A stretch of 5,995 nt of DNA. It comes from Ruminococcaceae bacterium UBA794 (GTDB lineage: Bacteria > Bacillota > Clostridia > Oscillospirales > Ruminococcaceae). Position numbers and translations under genes: made by a program. The notes under the pieces are model-generated. The model was given only the letters and a program-made list of their open reading frames with translations. It searched no databases and was not told where the DNA came from. Position 1 is the first letter of the stretch; every line of letters begins with the position of its first letter. The DNA lies in assembly GCA_002304735.1 (NCBI GenBank), contig DBIU01000073.1, positions 1,758-7,752 of the forward strand, written 5' to 3'. Shown here in pieces: positions 5,711 to 5,995 of the stretch.

Positions 5711-5995
5711 TTAGTCCCGCTTGCCGCTCCAGCAGTAGGTGCAGAGCTTACATTCGGGCAGCCCGACCGCCTTTACCGTGCCGTCAAGGAACTGAAATTC
5801 CAGCGACGTCAGCTTCAAGCGGCGGCAGATTTCATCTCTCAAACGCTTTCCGCGCTCGGTTTTGGAGTCCGCGTATTCGGCAATGTACTTCACGCCCTCG
5901 TCGCCCTCGTATTCGTGAATAATCCTTCTCGCGATAAGGTCAAGCTCCGACGTGCTGCGCGAGAAATTGAGGTATTTGCAGCCGAACATAATCGG
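5711..5995 (-). CDS. C-terminal end of a second PurF-family protein (5' part outside window)
   Basis: The last 94 residues of a protein whose frame runs open to the window edge, so the Met at 5989 is most likely internal, not the start; only six bases precede it here. The visible part resembles the tail of the long amidophosphoribosyltransferase-like class II glutamine amidotransferases found beside purF in some Clostridia. It parallels the tail of the neighbouring PurF. PIMFGCKYLNFSRS corresponds to PurF's SECFFGTDIDS region. LKLTSLEFQFLDGTVKAVGL corresponds to IGVDTLGFLSVENVAKIA. CKLCTYCWSGK corresponds to CGFCTGCFTGK, keeping the C-x2-C-x2-C spacing of PurF's Fe-S ligand region. An insertion of roughly 40 residues (EYEGDEGVKYIAEYADSKT and following) separates the blocks. 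The stop TAA is 57 nt before the purF start. Catalytic residues lie outside the window, so activity cannot be judged; a stand-alone 92-residue protein is the less likely reading. Confidence 0.75.
   Translation of the reverse strand, partial: PIMFGCKYLNFSRSTSELDLIARRIIHEYEGDEGVKYIAEYADSKTERGKRLRDEICRRLKLTSLEFQFLDGTVKAVGLPECKLCTYCWSGKRD

Noticed and set aside
5668..5720. Near-identical GCGGGAC(T)AAG copies about 32 nt apart flanking the purF leader
   Set aside because: One copy is the end of the coding sequence of the upstream gene. Two 10-11-nt copies with an indel are too little to call a repeat or operator.

Overview
The window is a compact purine-biosynthesis operon read entirely on the minus strand, so its 5' end lies beyond position 5995 and transcription runs towards position 1. 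Gene order in transcription direction: the C-terminal end of a PurF-like protein (cut by the window), purF, purM, an unreported 41-codon ORF, purN, an unrecognised 170-residue protein, a PurO-type IMP cyclohydrolase, and a stand-alone AICAR transformylase (cut by the window at position 1).

The source is probably a Clostridia-type member of the Bacillota, perhaps near Ruminococcus/Oscillospiraceae. The reasons are strong AGGAGG-like ribosome binding sites, some TTG starts, a B. subtilis-type PurF (propeptide plus four 4Fe-4S cysteines), and a split PurH in which a PurO-type cyclohydrolase sits beside a free-standing AICAR transformylase. This placement comes from family recall, not from a search.

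Together the genes encode step 1 (PurF: PRPP to phosphoribosylamine), step 3 (PurN: GAR to FGAR), step 5 (PurM: FGAM to AIR), step 9 (AICAR transformylase: AICAR to FAICAR) and step 10 (PurO: FAICAR to IMP). Both formyl transfers belong to 10-formyl-THF-dependent families. The remaining steps (PurD, PurL/S/Q, PurE/K, PurC, PurB) are not in the window.

Spacing from 5' to 3' is 57 nt, 115 nt, 1 nt, 18 nt, an 8-nt overlap, 27 nt and 18 nt. The only real non-coding stretch is the 115-nt purF-purM gap. It holds a 13-bp stem whose single non-Watson-Crick position is a G.U only in the operon transcript, followed by a 6-bp GC hairpin. I see no RNA gene, insertion sequence, CRISPR array, internal promoter or convincing operon terminator. 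The points most worth following up are the tandem PurF-family genes, the 41-codon ORF, the unknown 170-residue protein and the structured purF-purM leader.
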